This document shows, piece after piece, positions 1 through 9,143 of a stretch of DNA of 64,000 nucleotides. A program made the position numbers and the translations under genes. The notes under the pieces are model-generated. The model searched no databases. It had not been told where the DNA came from and worked only from the letters and a program-made list of their open reading frames with translations. The stretch comes from J051 sp040289295 (GTDB taxonomy: Bacteria; Armatimonadota; Fimbriimonadia; Fimbriimonadales; ATM1), in NCBI GenBank assembly GCA_040289295.1, contig PSLA01000011.1, positions 1-64,000 on the forward strand, given 5' to 3'. The stretch's first letter is position 1. Each line of letters begins with the position of its first letter.

Positions 1-454
1 ACGGTCTAACCTCACACGAGAAGAGCGCTCGCGCGCCGTAAGCGATCGAACGGAGTAGCAGAGCACCCGGCCGTTGGTGACGATCCCCCAGAGCTGCTCT
101 GTACGATTCAAGTCTTCCTGCACCAGCGAGTGCGGCGCCAGCCGCGGGCGGCCGGTGGGCGCCAAGCGGCCCAGCTCCTGCCGCTCGCCTACGATATGCA
201 CCGGTGGCGCGTCGTCCGGTTCGTCCGCGCAATAGGAGATGGCGAACGTGAGGCCCTCCACTTGGTGGGCGCGCTGGTTGTAGAGCAGGTCGTATCCCAG
301 GAGCCGGAGAGAAGGAATCACCCAGTATTCGCGCGTCTCTGAAGTCGCGAGTTCCTTCTCTGCCAAACGGGCCAGGCGATTTTGGAACACGCCCCATAGC
401 GCCCGTGCATCGGCGAAGGCGGCAGCAATCTCGTCGGTGAGGCTGCGCCTGCCA
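1..454 (-). pseudogene. Eco57I-type restriction-modification methylase, N-terminal remnant
   Basis: Reading leftward from about 440, one open frame gives text typical of the N-terminus of large Eco57I-family methylase/restriction proteins: ALWGVFQNRLARL, then YWVIPSLRLLGYDL, PPVHIVGERQELG and NRTEQLWGIVTNGRVL. In the family these residues precede the methyltransferase domain, which would lie beyond base 1. After about base 60 the expected LRLLRDS-type continuation is lost, so another lesion is likely there. The start is missing: the frame runs directly out of the C-terminal part of a helicase (next entry) with no start codon or spacer. I infer a fusion by deletion and a non-functional remnant. 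The family call rests on remembered sequence patterns, not a search. Confidence 0.6.
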
Positions 455-1605
<1,151 letters not shown>

Positions 1606-1780
1606 CCTTCACTCATGGAAAGGATTGCGTCGCCTAATGGGTTGTACCCTGAACGGTTCGCCGGAACTCGTTGTTGTGAATCAGATGACTATTGCAGGTG
1701 TTTGACACGGTGGTTATCGAAGTGCGGCTCCTGCTCTTGCGCAAGCGATTCATCGCGCGCATTCAGGTAGACAGGACCCC

Positions 1781-2239
1781 ATGGTGCCGTCTCGCTTCGA
1801 CGAAATGGACAGGAGGATTTCGCGCTGGATGTGGCGTCTCGGCATTCCAACCACGCGTCTCGGGCTTGGTGGTGCGTTCGTTTGGTTTGGCGCGCTCAAG
1901 GTCGTCGGCTCAAGCCCCGCTGCAGAGTTAGTGGAGAAGACGGTCTACTGGTTCGACCCGACGTGGTTCGTGCCTTTTCTCGGTTGGTGGGAGGTGGTAA
2001 TCGGCGTTTGCCTCGCGACTCCCGCCCTGACGCGGATCGGCATTGCTCTTTTGGCGTTGCAGATGCCGGGTACGTTTCTTCCGCTTGTGCTTTTGCCCCG
2101 TGTGTGCTTTCAAGGCTCGCTTTTCCATCTAACGTTGGAGGGACAGTACATCGTGAAAAACCTTGTGATCATCGGCTCTGCCCTCGTGCTTGGGGGGCTT
2201 GTCCGGCGAGAGGACGCTCAACCCCCGAGCAGGAGGTGA
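1781..2239 (+). CDS. DoxX-like small integral membrane protein
   Basis: A 152-residue protein with about four hydrophobic segments (near residues 25-40, 62-80, 86-106 and 123-141). It contains FVWFGALKV near the first segment and FVPFLGWWEVVIGVCL, a layout seen in DoxX/YkgB-type quinone-associated membrane proteins. The exact substrate or partner cannot be told from sequence. The ATG at 1781 follows an ACAGGA that could serve as a weak ribosome-binding site; another in-frame ATG lies at 1805. It stands alone between the helicase remnant and a minus-strand small membrane protein, with no obvious operon partner. Confidence 0.55.
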   Translation: MVPSRFDEMDRRISRWMWRLGIPTTRLGLGGAFVWFGALKVVGSSPAAELVEKTVYWFDPTWFVPFLGWWEVVIGVCLATPALTRIGIALLALQMPGTFLPLVLLPRVCFQGSLFHLTLEGQYIVKNLVIIGSALVLGGLVRREDAQPPSRR

Positions 2240-2247
2240 GCCGCTCG

Positions 2248-2403
2248 CTATGTTTCACTCTTATCGGGCGACTTGACTGCGCTTAGACGCTCCTGGAGGA
2301 ACTCTTCCACAATTGTCCGACTGCCCAGACCAACGGCGATGGCGCCTGCTAAACAGGCACCGACAACGATCAGGAGGAACGCGTGGAACGTAGATACGTG
2401 CAC
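2248..2403 (-). CDS. Possible 51-residue single-span membrane protein
   Basis: A short frame from GTG at 2403 to TAG at 2248 encodes a hydrophobic stretch (FLLIVVGACLAGAIAVGLG) followed by a charged tail. Its first 30 or so bases overlap the end of the upstream 107-residue gene in another frame. It may be a separate overlapping small gene, or the displaced C-terminus of the upstream gene after a frameshift. No Shine-Dalgarno sequence is evident. I do not recognise the family. Confidence 0.35.
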   Translation of the reverse strand: MHVSTFHAFLLIVVGACLAGAIAVGLGSRTIVEEFLQERLSAVKSPDKSET

Positions 2404-2693
2404 GCCGCTATTCCATAGGCGCCCAGTACGAGGATGAGCCCTGCCGCACCCACCTTCATAGCATCATCACCTGTGAAATCCTCTTCGGATTCTCGCACAA
2501 GGCGGTCGGCAAGAGACGCCGTTGCAGATGAATCACCAACCTCCAGCGCCTCGTGAAACTTATGGTCGCGTGCTATCTCCCGCTGCCTGTACGCCTCGCC
2601 CGCGCTGCGACTCCAAAACGAAATCGTTAGGATGTACGCCGCACAAAGGATGACACCACTCAACACGACGCGCTTCCAAGGGGGAGATCTCAT
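2370..2693 (-). CDS. Hypothetical two-span membrane protein
   Basis: With the ATG at 2693 this is a 107-residue protein: a short basic N-terminus, a membrane segment (VVLSGVILCAAYILTISFW, residues about 9-27), a polar and acidic middle of about 45 residues, and a second hydrophobic segment (VGAAGLILVLGAYGIAACTY) near the C-terminus. A TTG at 2753 in the same frame would add 20 residues without hydrophobic character, so I prefer the ATG. I do not recognise the family. It is isolated and its 3' end overlaps another small frame, so truncation by frameshift is possible. Confidence 0.45.
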   Translation of the reverse strand: MRSPPWKRVVLSGVILCAAYILTISFWSRSAGEAYRQREIARDHKFHEALEVGDSSATASLADRLVRESEEDFTGDDAMKVGAAGLILVLGAYGIAACTYLRSTRSS

Positions 2694-2753
2694 ACTTCGA
2701 TTGTCGGTCCACTCGCTCGAACCTTCCAGGCTGCGTCGCGTGGTCTTAGGCAA

Positions 2754-3090
2754 AGGATAAAGATCTACGCTCAGTTCTCGACCTGGGATCCTGCATCGGG
2801 GTTCAAGGATGGGCCGTTGTGTGCCTCAGATATCTTTGGCCCTTTAGGTCATGGCCAATTCTTCTGGTCGTTGGTGGTATTGGCGTCGGCGTCGTTTTGT
2901 AGGGGCGAACCGCCGTAGGCCCGCGCCGTCCCGTCACGCTGGGCGTGGATGTCATCCTGCAACAGGCGCCACAGGTCCCGAACCTGGGGGGCGAGGCCGA
3001 TGGCAACAGCTGAACCGCTTCCACACGGCCGCGATCTCGTCCGCTGCTACCAATCGTGAGCGCAGCGGCGGCGACTTTACCCGTTTGGGG
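2754..3090. other. 337-bp intergenic stretch, no convincing gene
   Basis: No frame here has a start codon, reasonable length and family resemblance. On the plus strand near 2818-2901 a hydrophobic run (LLVVGGIGVGVVL) ends in a stop, and the same frame then continues as a proline-rich stretch to about 3013. That could be a worn gene fragment, but it cannot be assigned. No tRNA, strong hairpin or repeat was seen. Confidence 0.4.
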
Positions 3091-4242
3091 TCATTTTACG
3101 GCGTCGACCAGTTGCGCGAGGTCTTCTCGGCTGACCTCTTTTTTCGAGTCTGCCACTTTGAGGAACTCCTCATAGAGCCGCTCGAAGCGATCTTCGGGGA
3201 ACGAGAAGCCCATCTCGGCGAGTTGGTGTCGGAGGCCGTGCCGTCCGGAGCGCGCGGTCAGTATGATTTCGCTCCTTTCGGCGCCGACCATTTCGGGTGC
3301 GATGATTTCGTAGGTCAAGCGGTCTTTGAGGACACCGTCTTGGTGAATGCCGCTGCTGTGTGCGTAAGCGTTAGCGCCGACCACCGCCTTGTTGCGCTGC
3401 ACCATCATGCCTGTGATTTGACTCACGAGGCGGCTGACAGCAAGGAGCTTCTGGTGCTTGATGTTGGTGTAGACGTTGAAGAGGTCTTCGCGGATTTTCA
3501 TCGCAGTTACGACCTCTTCGAGGGCGGTGTTTCCTGCTCGCTCGCCGATGCCGTTGATGGTTACTTCCACTTGGCGCGCACCGCCGAGCACGCCTGCGAG
3601 AGTATTCGCGGTGGCCATGCCTAAGTCGTTATGACAGTGGCAAGAAAGGATGGTCTTGTCCGCATTGGGGACGTTCTCCAGGATTCCTTTGTGGAGGTTC
3701 ATATACTCGTCGGGGTACTTGTAGCCCGTGGTGTCGGGTACATTGAGCACGGTTGCTCCAGCCTCGATGACCGCTTCGGCTACACGATAGACGTACTCAG
3801 GGTCGGCGCGACCGGAGTCTTCCATGTAGTACTCCACATCGTCGGTGTATTTTCGCGCGAGTTTCACGGCTGCGACGCCTGCTTCGAGCGCTTGTTCGCG
3901 GGTCATGTGGAGCTTCTTCTCCAGGTGGATGTCACTCACGCCGAGGCCGGTGTGGATGCGCGGGCGCTCAGCCGGCTTCAGAGCCTCTGCGGCAACTTCG
4001 ATGTCTTTTGCGACGGCGCGCGTTAAGCCGCAGATCGTAACTCCCTTAAGTTCCTTTGCGAGCGTGTTGACGCTTTGGAAGTCTCCTGGCGAGGAGATCG
4101 GGAAGCCGGCTTCGATGATGTCAACGCCGAGATCCACCAGCGCACGACCAATCTCGAGCTTCTCATTCACGTTCAGGCTGACGCCGGGGCTTTGCTCCCC
4201 GTCGCGCAGGGTTGTGTCGAACACAAAAACTCGTTCTGCCAT
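3091..4242 (-). CDS. leuA: 2-isopropylmalate synthase, short form lacking the regulatory domain
   Basis: This enzyme condenses acetyl-CoA with 2-oxoisovalerate in the first committed step of leucine synthesis. The 383-residue protein opens with VFVFDTTLRDGEQSPG (residues 5-20), the HMGL-family signature, and has the metal-binding HCHND at 202-206 and the NTALEEVV motif downstream. It stops soon after the catalytic and linker helices. The roughly 130-residue C-terminal LeuA dimer domain that binds leucine in enzymes of about 510 residues is absent, and the sequence past the stop does not resemble it. The ATG at 4242 has GGAGG eight bases upstream, so the longer frame is not needed. Homocitrate or citramalate synthase is possible but less likely given the LeuA-type N-terminal half. 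Confidence 0.85.
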   Translation of the reverse strand: MAERVFVFDTTLRDGEQSPGVSLNVNEKLEIGRALVDLGVDIIEAGFPISSPGDFQSVNTLAKELKGVTICGLTRAVAKDIEVAAEALKPAERPRIHTGLGVSDIHLEKKLHMTREQALEAGVAAVKLARKYTDDVEYYMEDSGRADPEYVYRVAEAVIEAGATVLNVPDTTGYKYPDEYMNLHKGILENVPNADKTILSCHCHNDLGMATANTLAGVLGGARQVEVTINGIGERAGNTALEEVVTAMKIREDLFNVYTNIKHQKLLAVSRLVSQITGMMVQRNKAVVGANAYAHSSGIHQDGVLKDRLTYEIIAPEMVGAERSEIILTARSGRHGLRHQLAEMGFSFPEDRFERLYEEFLKVADSKKEVSREDLAQLVDAVK

Positions 4243-4250
4243 CGTTTGTG

Positions 4251-4267
4251 CCTCCACTCCCAGTATA
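4251..4267 (-). promoter_or_regulatory. leuA -10 element and ribosome-binding site
   Basis: On the minus strand TATACT at 4267-4262 is followed by GGAGG at 4255-4251, which sits eight bases before the leuA ATG. The leader would be only about a dozen bases. No clear -35 hexamer is visible. Confidence 0.45.
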
Positions 4268-4333
4268 CAGGCTTTCGAGGCATTGCTGCGCCCTCGCTCT
4301 GAAAAATCCTCTTTCGGAGCCGATGATTGCCAT

Positions 4334-4651
4334 GTGGGCGAAAAAACACTTCCCCGCTCCACTCTGGGGCTTGATCGAGCGTTTCCTGATGCGGTCGTGG
4401 TGCTCCACCACCCGGAGACCGACCGCTACGGATGCTACTGCCTCGGCGACGTGCACGGCCTGGCCTGCTTCTCTCATGACGAGCCGGCGATCCGATTTGC
4501 CCAGGAGGCGCTTGGCTCGATCCCGGGCATCGTCCTGCGCTCGATGACCTTCCACCAAGCGCGCGAGGTCGCTAAATCCCGCCCACTGCCGGTGGTCGCC
4601 GTCATCTTGCTTGACGACCCTGACGACCCGCTCGTCCATTACGTGCGATGA
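4334..4651 (+). CDS. Hypothetical 105-residue protein
   Basis: A frame from GTG at 4334 gives a soluble-looking protein with balanced composition: AFPDAVVVLHHPETDRYGCY, DVHGLACFSHDEPAIRFAQE and LPVVAVILLDDPDDPLVHYV. This looks like a real small alpha/beta protein rather than an antisense shadow, but I do not recognise the family. The start is uncertain, since internal GTG codons near 4394 are also possible. It lies divergent from leuA and about 90 bases before the sugar transferase gene, in the same direction. Confidence 0.5.
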   Translation: MGEKTLPRSTLGLDRAFPDAVVVLHHPETDRYGCYCLGDVHGLACFSHDEPAIRFAQEALGSIPGIVLRSMTFHQAREVAKSRPLPVVAVILLDDPDDPLVHYVR

Positions 4652-4698
4652 TGACCGGAACAGATTGCCCCCCTCATCCGTCCAATCCTTGCGACCAG

Positions 4699-4704
4699 TA
4701 TAAT
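4699..4704 (+). promoter_or_regulatory. -10 element TATAAT upstream of the sugar transferase
   Basis: A perfect TATAAT lies 37 bases before the ATG at 4742, and a G-rich GGCGGGGG lies closer to the start as a possible ribosome-binding site. No good -35 hexamer is found at 16-18 bases. Confidence 0.45.
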
Positions 4705-4741
4705 TGCCGGAAGCTCACGGACGGGCGGCGGGGGTAAGCAC

Positions 4742-5545
4742 ATGATGGAACTCCAAAGGCTCTCTGAAACGCGGAACGGAGCAAGCAACGCACGCAGCGG
4801 GAGCGGTGCAGCCTTCCGGCAGACCACACAAGAACAGCCCCTCTTCCGATACGTGAAGCGCATGGGCGACTTGCTCGGGGCGGCCGTCGGCTTAGCGATT
4901 TGCCTTCCGCTCTTCCTGCTCATTGCCCTGGCGATTCGTCTCGACTCGCCTGGGCCGGTGCTGTTCCGCCACCGCCGCATGGGACACAAGGGGCGCCCGT
5001 TCCAAGTGCTGAAGTTTCGGACCATGGTGAACGAGGCGGAGAGGTTCGGCCCGGAGGTCACCGTTGCCACCGACGGGCGCATCACCCGCGTGGGCGCTTT
5101 CTTGCGACGCACAAAGTTGGACGAGTTGCCGCAACTCTGGAACGTGCTAATCGGTGAGATGAGCCTGGTGGGTCCCCGTCCGCAGTCGTTCAGTTTCCTC
5201 ACATATTATGGTGACGAAGACCTCGATTTGATTCTAAGCGTGCGCCCCGGCATCACAGGGCCAACGCAACTGTGGCTCCGGAACGAGGAGGAGCTTCTCG
5301 CCCGCCATGACGATCCGATACGCTTTTACGTGGAGACGCTCCTACCCCAGAAGATCGCCTCCGACAGGCGATACGTTCAGGCCTGGACGCTACTGGGCGA
5401 CCTACGCATTCTGCTCCAGACCGTCTGCGCGCTGCTGAAGATTCGCCCTGCGACAAACGCCGAGCCACAACAGCGCGCCGCTGTCGCGGGCGAGGTGCAG
5501 GCAACTGCACCCACGCGCGGGCGCGTGTACGAGAAGGTCATCTGA
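4742..5545 (+). CDS. Bacterial sugar transferase (undecaprenyl-phosphate glycosyl-1-phosphate transferase)
   Basis: Members of this WcaJ/ExoY-type family move a sugar-1-phosphate from a nucleotide sugar to undecaprenyl phosphate at the inner membrane, starting an exopolysaccharide or O-antigen repeat unit. The 267-residue protein has a single N-terminal membrane segment (residues about 42-63, LLGAAVGLAICLPLFLLIAL). The conserved soluble domain follows: LKFRTM, then DELPQLWNVLIGEMSLVGPRP, then SVRPGITG. The length matches short family members without the extra N-terminal spans. It converges with fcl with one base between the stops. With gmd-fcl next door and wzy/wzz at 17-19 kb it probably serves polysaccharide synthesis; which sugar it moves cannot be read from sequence. 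Confidence 0.88.
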   Translation: MMELQRLSETRNGASNARSGSGAAFRQTTQEQPLFRYVKRMGDLLGAAVGLAICLPLFLLIALAIRLDSPGPVLFRHRRMGHKGRPFQVLKFRTMVNEAERFGPEVTVATDGRITRVGAFLRRTKLDELPQLWNVLIGEMSLVGPRPQSFSFLTYYGDEDLDLILSVRPGITGPTQLWLRNEEELLARHDDPIRFYVETLLPQKIASDRRYVQAWTLLGDLRILLQTVCALLKIRPATNAEPQQRAAVAGEVQATAPTRGRVYEKVI

Positions 5546-5546
5546 G

Positions 5547-6506
5547 TCAGCGGATCGGAGCCGGCGCTGAGCGGTACCAAGCGACCGTCTCTGCGATTCC
5601 CTCCTCGAGGGGGACCTGCGCCTCGAAGCCGAATCGAGCCTTTGCGCGTGTGGTGTCCAGCCGCCGGCGCGGTTGACCATTGGGCTTTGAGGTGTCCCAG
5701 GCGATACCGCCGGTGTAGCCGACCTCCCGCGCCACCAGTTCCGCCAGCTCCCGAATGGTTATCTCGCGTCCAGTTCCGAGGTTGACCGGCTCCGGTTCGT
5801 TGTAGAGCGCCGCGGCGAGCAAAATGCCGCGTGCCGCATCCCTCGCGTGGAGGAACTCGCGCGACGGCGTGCCGTCGCCCCAAAGCGTGACCGAGTCGTA
5901 GCCGAGCCTCATCGCGTCGTCAAATCGTCGAATTAGCGCCGGTATGACGTGACTCGTTTCGAGGTCGAAGTTGTCGTATGGGCCGTAGAGGTTCACCGGG
6001 ATTAGGTAGACGCCGTTGAAGCCGTACTGCTCACGGTACGCCTGCAGTTGTACCAGAAGCATCTTCTTCGCAACACCGTACGGGGCGTTTGTCTCCTCCG
6101 GATACCCGTCCCACAGCCCGTCCTCGCGGAAGGGCGGGGTCGCATTCTTCGGATAACTGCAAACCGTTCCGAGTTGCACGAACTTCTCGACGCCCGCTCG
6201 GCGCGCCTCCTCGATGAGGTGCACGCCCATGACGGCGTTCGCGTAGAAAAACCTCCCGGGCTCGGCGCGATTCGCGCCAATGCCTCCGCATACCGCTGCG
6301 GCGTGAACAAGAATGTCGGGGCACTCTTCGCCAACGAGCCGTCGCGCTTCAGCAGGATCGGTGAGGTCGTACTCTCTCGAGCCGAGGAATCTCGCCTGCT
6401 GCAAACCTTCGGCGCGCGCCACCTCCTGCAAGTGCTTGCCAAGGAAACCTGTTCCTCCGGTAACCACAAGGCGCTTGTTTGCTAAGTGTTCGCCGATTCG
6501 AGACAT
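5547..6506 (-). CDS. fcl: GDP-L-fucose synthase (epimerase/reductase)
   Basis: Converts GDP-4-keto-6-deoxy-mannose to GDP-L-fucose with NADPH. The 319-residue protein is a short-chain dehydrogenase with the nucleotide-binding GGTGFLG at 17-23 and the catalytic Tyr143/Lys147 pair in APYGVAKK. VNLYGPYDNFD and the substrate-region cysteine in CSYP are as in WcaG/Fcl. The ATG at 6506 aligns with the family N-terminus; the longer frame upstream is the overlapping gmd region. It overlaps the 3' end of gmd by 25 bases, so the two are co-transcribed and translationally coupled and supply GDP-fucose for surface polysaccharide. Confidence 0.92.
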   Translation of the reverse strand: MSRIGEHLANKRLVVTGGTGFLGKHLQEVARAEGLQQARFLGSREYDLTDPAEARRLVGEECPDILVHAAAVCGGIGANRAEPGRFFYANAVMGVHLIEEARRAGVEKFVQLGTVCSYPKNATPPFREDGLWDGYPEETNAPYGVAKKMLLVQLQAYREQYGFNGVYLIPVNLYGPYDNFDLETSHVIPALIRRFDDAMRLGYDSVTLWGDGTPSREFLHARDAARGILLAAALYNEPEPVNLGTGREITIRELAELVAREVGYTGGIAWDTSKPNGQPRRRLDTTRAKARFGFEAQVPLEEGIAETVAWYRSAPAPIR

Positions 6507-7519
6507 GGATGCTTCACATTGAAGGCACGAAGGTCTGCGTCCACCATGATGCGAACGAGTTCCCGGAAGCGCACGCTGGGCTGCCATCCGAGGCGTTCGC
6601 GCGCCTTTGTCGCATCTCCGAGGAGCACATCAACCTCTGCGGGCCGGAAGTAGCGAGGGTCAATCTCAACGTAGTCTCGCCAGTCGAGTCCAACGTAGGA
6701 GAACGCCTCGTCGAGGAATTCGGACACCGAATGTGCTTCGCCGGTGGCAATCACATAATCGTCCGGTTCGTCCTGCTGCATCATCAGCCACATCGCGCGC
6801 ACGTAATCTGGTGCATAGCCCCAATCGCGCTTTGCATCGAGGTTTCCCAGGTGAATTTTGTCCTGCTTGCCGGCGAGGATAGCGGCGAGGCCGCGCGTGA
6901 TCTTCCTCGTCACAAACGTTTCGCCGCGTCGGGGAGACTCATGATTGAAAAGGATGCCGTTCACGACGTACAGGTTGTAACCCTCGCGATAGTTAACAGC
7001 TATCCAATGCGCGAAGACCTTCGCCGCCGCGTAGGGGCTTCGTGGATAGAAGGGCGTGGCCTCGCTTTGCGGCGGTGGCGCCGCACCGAACATTTCGCTG
7101 CTCCCCGCTTGATAGAAGCGAGTTGGAATCTCGGTTTCGCGAATCGCCTCCAAGATGCGCAAGGTGCCCAACCCGGAGACGTCGGCGGTGTATTCCGGCA
7201 TATCGAAACTGACGCGGACGTGACTTTGTGCCCCGAGGTGATAGATCTCGTCCGGCGCGATCTTAGCCAGCAGCCGCGCAAGCATCGAGCCGTCGCTCAG
7301 GTCCCCGTAGTGCAAGAACAACCTTGCGTTACGCTCATGGGGGTCGCGGTAAATGGAGTCTATACGCCCCGTGTTGAAAGTACTGCTACGGCGTATCAGA
7401 CCGTGAACCGTGTAGCCTTTCTCCAGAAGCAATTCTGCGAGATACGAGCCGTCTTGACCTGTGATGCCGGTTAGAAACGCCGTCTTCCCGTTGGCAGGGA
7501 AGCTGACCGCAGCCCTCAT
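6482..7519 (-). CDS. gmd: GDP-mannose 4,6-dehydratase
   Basis: Dehydrates GDP-mannose to GDP-4-keto-6-deoxy-mannose, the substrate for fcl. The 345-residue protein shows GITGQDGSYL (18-27, NADP-binding), GSSEMFG around 139-145 and the catalytic pair Tyr163/Lys167 in SPYAAAK. NHESPRRGETFVTRKITR follows, all classic GMD signatures. The ATG at 7519 is supported by a -10-like TACACT only six bases upstream, implying a nearly leaderless message. It is the first gene of a gmd-fcl operon and diverges from the acyl-CoA dehydrogenase gene. Confidence 0.94.
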   Translation of the reverse strand: MRAAVSFPANGKTAFLTGITGQDGSYLAELLLEKGYTVHGLIRRSSTFNTGRIDSIYRDPHERNARLFLHYGDLSDGSMLARLLAKIAPDEIYHLGAQSHVRVSFDMPEYTADVSGLGTLRILEAIRETEIPTRFYQAGSSEMFGAAPPPQSEATPFYPRSPYAAAKVFAHWIAVNYREGYNLYVVNGILFNHESPRRGETFVTRKITRGLAAILAGKQDKIHLGNLDAKRDWGYAPDYVRAMWLMMQQDEPDDYVIATGEAHSVSEFLDEAFSYVGLDWRDYVEIDPRYFRPAEVDVLLGDATKARERLGWQPSVRFRELVRIMVDADLRAFNVKHPCLESANT

Positions 7520-7525
7520 GTCCGC

Positions 7526-7531
7526 AGTGTA
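7526..7531 (-). promoter_or_regulatory. -10 element TACACT of gmd, near-leaderless
   Basis: On the minus strand TACACT is followed by six bases and then the gmd ATG. Transcription starting about seven bases after the -10 would begin at or next to the ATG. No Shine-Dalgarno sequence is present. Confidence 0.45.
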
Positions 7532-7578
7532 CTCGTTCGCCGTGCCGCGGGTCGCTGTCTCCGTTCTCCCGAAACTCG

Positions 7579-7584
7579 TACAAT
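7579..7584 (+). promoter_or_regulatory. -10 element TACAAT of the acyl-CoA dehydrogenase gene, leaderless
   Basis: TACAAT is followed by exactly seven bases and then the ATG at 7592, the geometry expected of a leaderless transcript. This favours 7592 over the in-frame ATG at 7583, which would overlap the -10 itself. Confidence 0.45.
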
Positions 7585-7591
7585 GCGAGCC

Positions 7592-8659
7592 ATGGAACCG
7601 CATCACGTGCTGGAACAAATAGAGGAATTCCTCTTCCACTGGGTGCGCCCGAGAGCGCAGGAAATAGACACAAGCCTGGACTCGCTCCGAGAAGGGCTAA
7701 GCGAATTGGCGAGCCGTGGACTGCTCGGGCTGCGAGCAGACCCTGAATACGGCGGCCGCGGGTTCCCCGACGCCGGCTTCCGTCGTTTCCAGGAGACGAT
7801 CGCCCGGTGCAGCGGAGCGCTCGCCTTCGTCCAGACCCAGCATCAATCCGCCGTCTCGTTCTTGAACCGGAGCGCAAACGAAGGGCTTAAGCAGCGCTTC
7901 CTTCCTAAGTGGTGCTCCGGCGAGAGATTGAGCGGCATCGCGTTCTCTCAGTTGCGCAAGGCCAGGGCGCCCCTGCTCTCCGCAACGCCCGTTGAAAGGG
8001 GTTGGGTCTTAAACGGCAAGATGCCGTGGGTTACGGGCTACAGCATCTTTCAAGATTGTGTGGTCGCCGCGTACACGAAGGATCAAAGGACGTGGTTCGG
8101 CGTTGTTCAGCTCGCAGATTCCGATTCGCTCGTGGCCTCCCCCGTCATGCGCCTCGCATCGATGGACGTTAGCCAGACCGTTTCGATTAACGTGCGCGAG
8201 TGCTTCGTTCCCGAGGAGGACGTGCTCTACCTGAAGGAGGGCAACTGGATTCACAACAACGACATGGTCAACATCGCGCTCCAATCCCCCTTTGCACTGG
8301 GTTGCGCCGGCGCGGGTATTGACGTGATGCGAAGCGTCTACGAAAGCAAACGCATCGAAGCGATCAAGGAAGCAGCCGACGCCCTCGAAAGGGAGTTGAG
8401 CCGCTGCCGCGAGGAAGCGTACGCCGCGATGGAAGAAAGAGACAACTCAACCCGCAGCCTCGCCGCCCGAGCGTGGGCAATCGAATTGGCTGCCCGTTGC
8501 GCGCACGCTGCCGTCGTAGCAAGCAGCGGGCAAGGCAACTCCGTGAGCCATCCTGCGCAGCGCGTTTACCGCGAGGCGCTGGTCTTCTCGGTCCTGGCGC
8601 AAACGAAGCCGATCCTCGAAGCCACTCTGGAGCGCGTCATCCAAAGGGAACGTTGCTGA
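7592..8659 (+). CDS. Acyl-CoA dehydrogenase family protein
   Basis: A 355-residue flavoprotein-type sequence with the acyl-CoA dehydrogenase order: an N-terminal helical domain (ELASRGLLGLRADPEYGGRG near residues 34-53), then TQHQSAVSFL, then a middle beta domain with WVLNGKMPWVTGYS. The C-terminal helical domain starts near FALGCAGAGIDVM. It is slightly shorter than the usual 380-390 residues. The C-terminal helices are divergent, and I could not place the catalytic glutamate with confidence, so the substrate is unknown and it could be a non-canonical member. Its 3' end overlaps the convergent DinB-like gene by 23 bases. Confidence 0.75.
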   Translation: MEPHHVLEQIEEFLFHWVRPRAQEIDTSLDSLREGLSELASRGLLGLRADPEYGGRGFPDAGFRRFQETIARCSGALAFVQTQHQSAVSFLNRSANEGLKQRFLPKWCSGERLSGIAFSQLRKARAPLLSATPVERGWVLNGKMPWVTGYSIFQDCVVAAYTKDQRTWFGVVQLADSDSLVASPVMRLASMDVSQTVSINVRECFVPEEDVLYLKEGNWIHNNDMVNIALQSPFALGCAGAGIDVMRSVYESKRIEAIKEAADALERELSRCREEAYAAMEERDNSTRSLAARAWAIELAARCAHAAVVASSGQGNSVSHPAQRVYREALVFSVLAQTKPILEATLERVIQRERC

Positions 8660-9092
8660 GTTGCTCGATGTGATACACGTCGTGGCAAGGAAGCATGTTG
8701 GCGAGGTCCGCAGCGGTCATCGTGCCCAGCTCCGGGTGAACCACCGTGTTGGCCCACGCCTCTGGGGGCACTGAGTGAACGTACTCGACAGTTCGCTTGC
8801 GCTCCTCCATCCACCGGTCGAGACTCTCGGTCGGGTTCCAATCGTCGTACTGATGCTCCACTGCGCGCTCGTTCTCGTCCCACACTCGGAGCGTGGCACC
8901 GGGGGTCTCGACCGCCGCCCGGATGCGGTCTCTTAGGAGCGGCTCCCAGTCCAAGAGGTGGGCTACCACCTGTCGTGGGGTGAAGCGATCGGGAGCGGTC
9001 GGCGCGTCCCATGCCTCTCGACTCAGGCGCTTGAACTCCCGGCGCACCAGGCCGGGCGTGCTCTGCAAGGCGTAAATCAGGTACGGGTTCAT
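8637..9092 (-). CDS. DinB-family (four-helix) metalloprotein
   Basis: A 151-residue helical protein with a DinB-like metal triad: His45 in VVAHLLDWEP and the pair in CHDVYHIEQL near the C-terminus. Related proteins include bacillithiol or mycothiol S-transferases and many members of unknown function. The start at 9092 gives the usual N-terminal helix (NPYLIYALQSTPGLVRREF). The plus-strand gene at 9144 diverges from it. No partner suggests a thiol cofactor here, so only the fold and metal site can be called. Confidence 0.7.
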   Translation of the reverse strand: MNPYLIYALQSTPGLVRREFKRLSREAWDAPTAPDRFTPRQVVAHLLDWEPLLRDRIRAAVETPGATLRVWDENERAVEHQYDDWNPTESLDRWMEERKRTVEYVHSVPPEAWANTVVHPELGTMTAADLANMLPCHDVYHIEQLSNVPFG

Positions 9093-9143
9093 CCCGATCA
9101 ACTTAGCCCGTCGCTCCCCGGTTCGCCATAATGTCAGTCGCCC

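Noticed and set aside
2851..3624. Plus-strand open frame over the 3' end of leuA
   Set aside because: Most of it is the complement of leuA codons; the first part is low-complexity with no start signal.
4163..4639. Minus-strand open frame before leuA
   Set aside because: It overlaps the leuA start and promoter in another frame and reads as a shadow of the plus-strand 105-residue protein.
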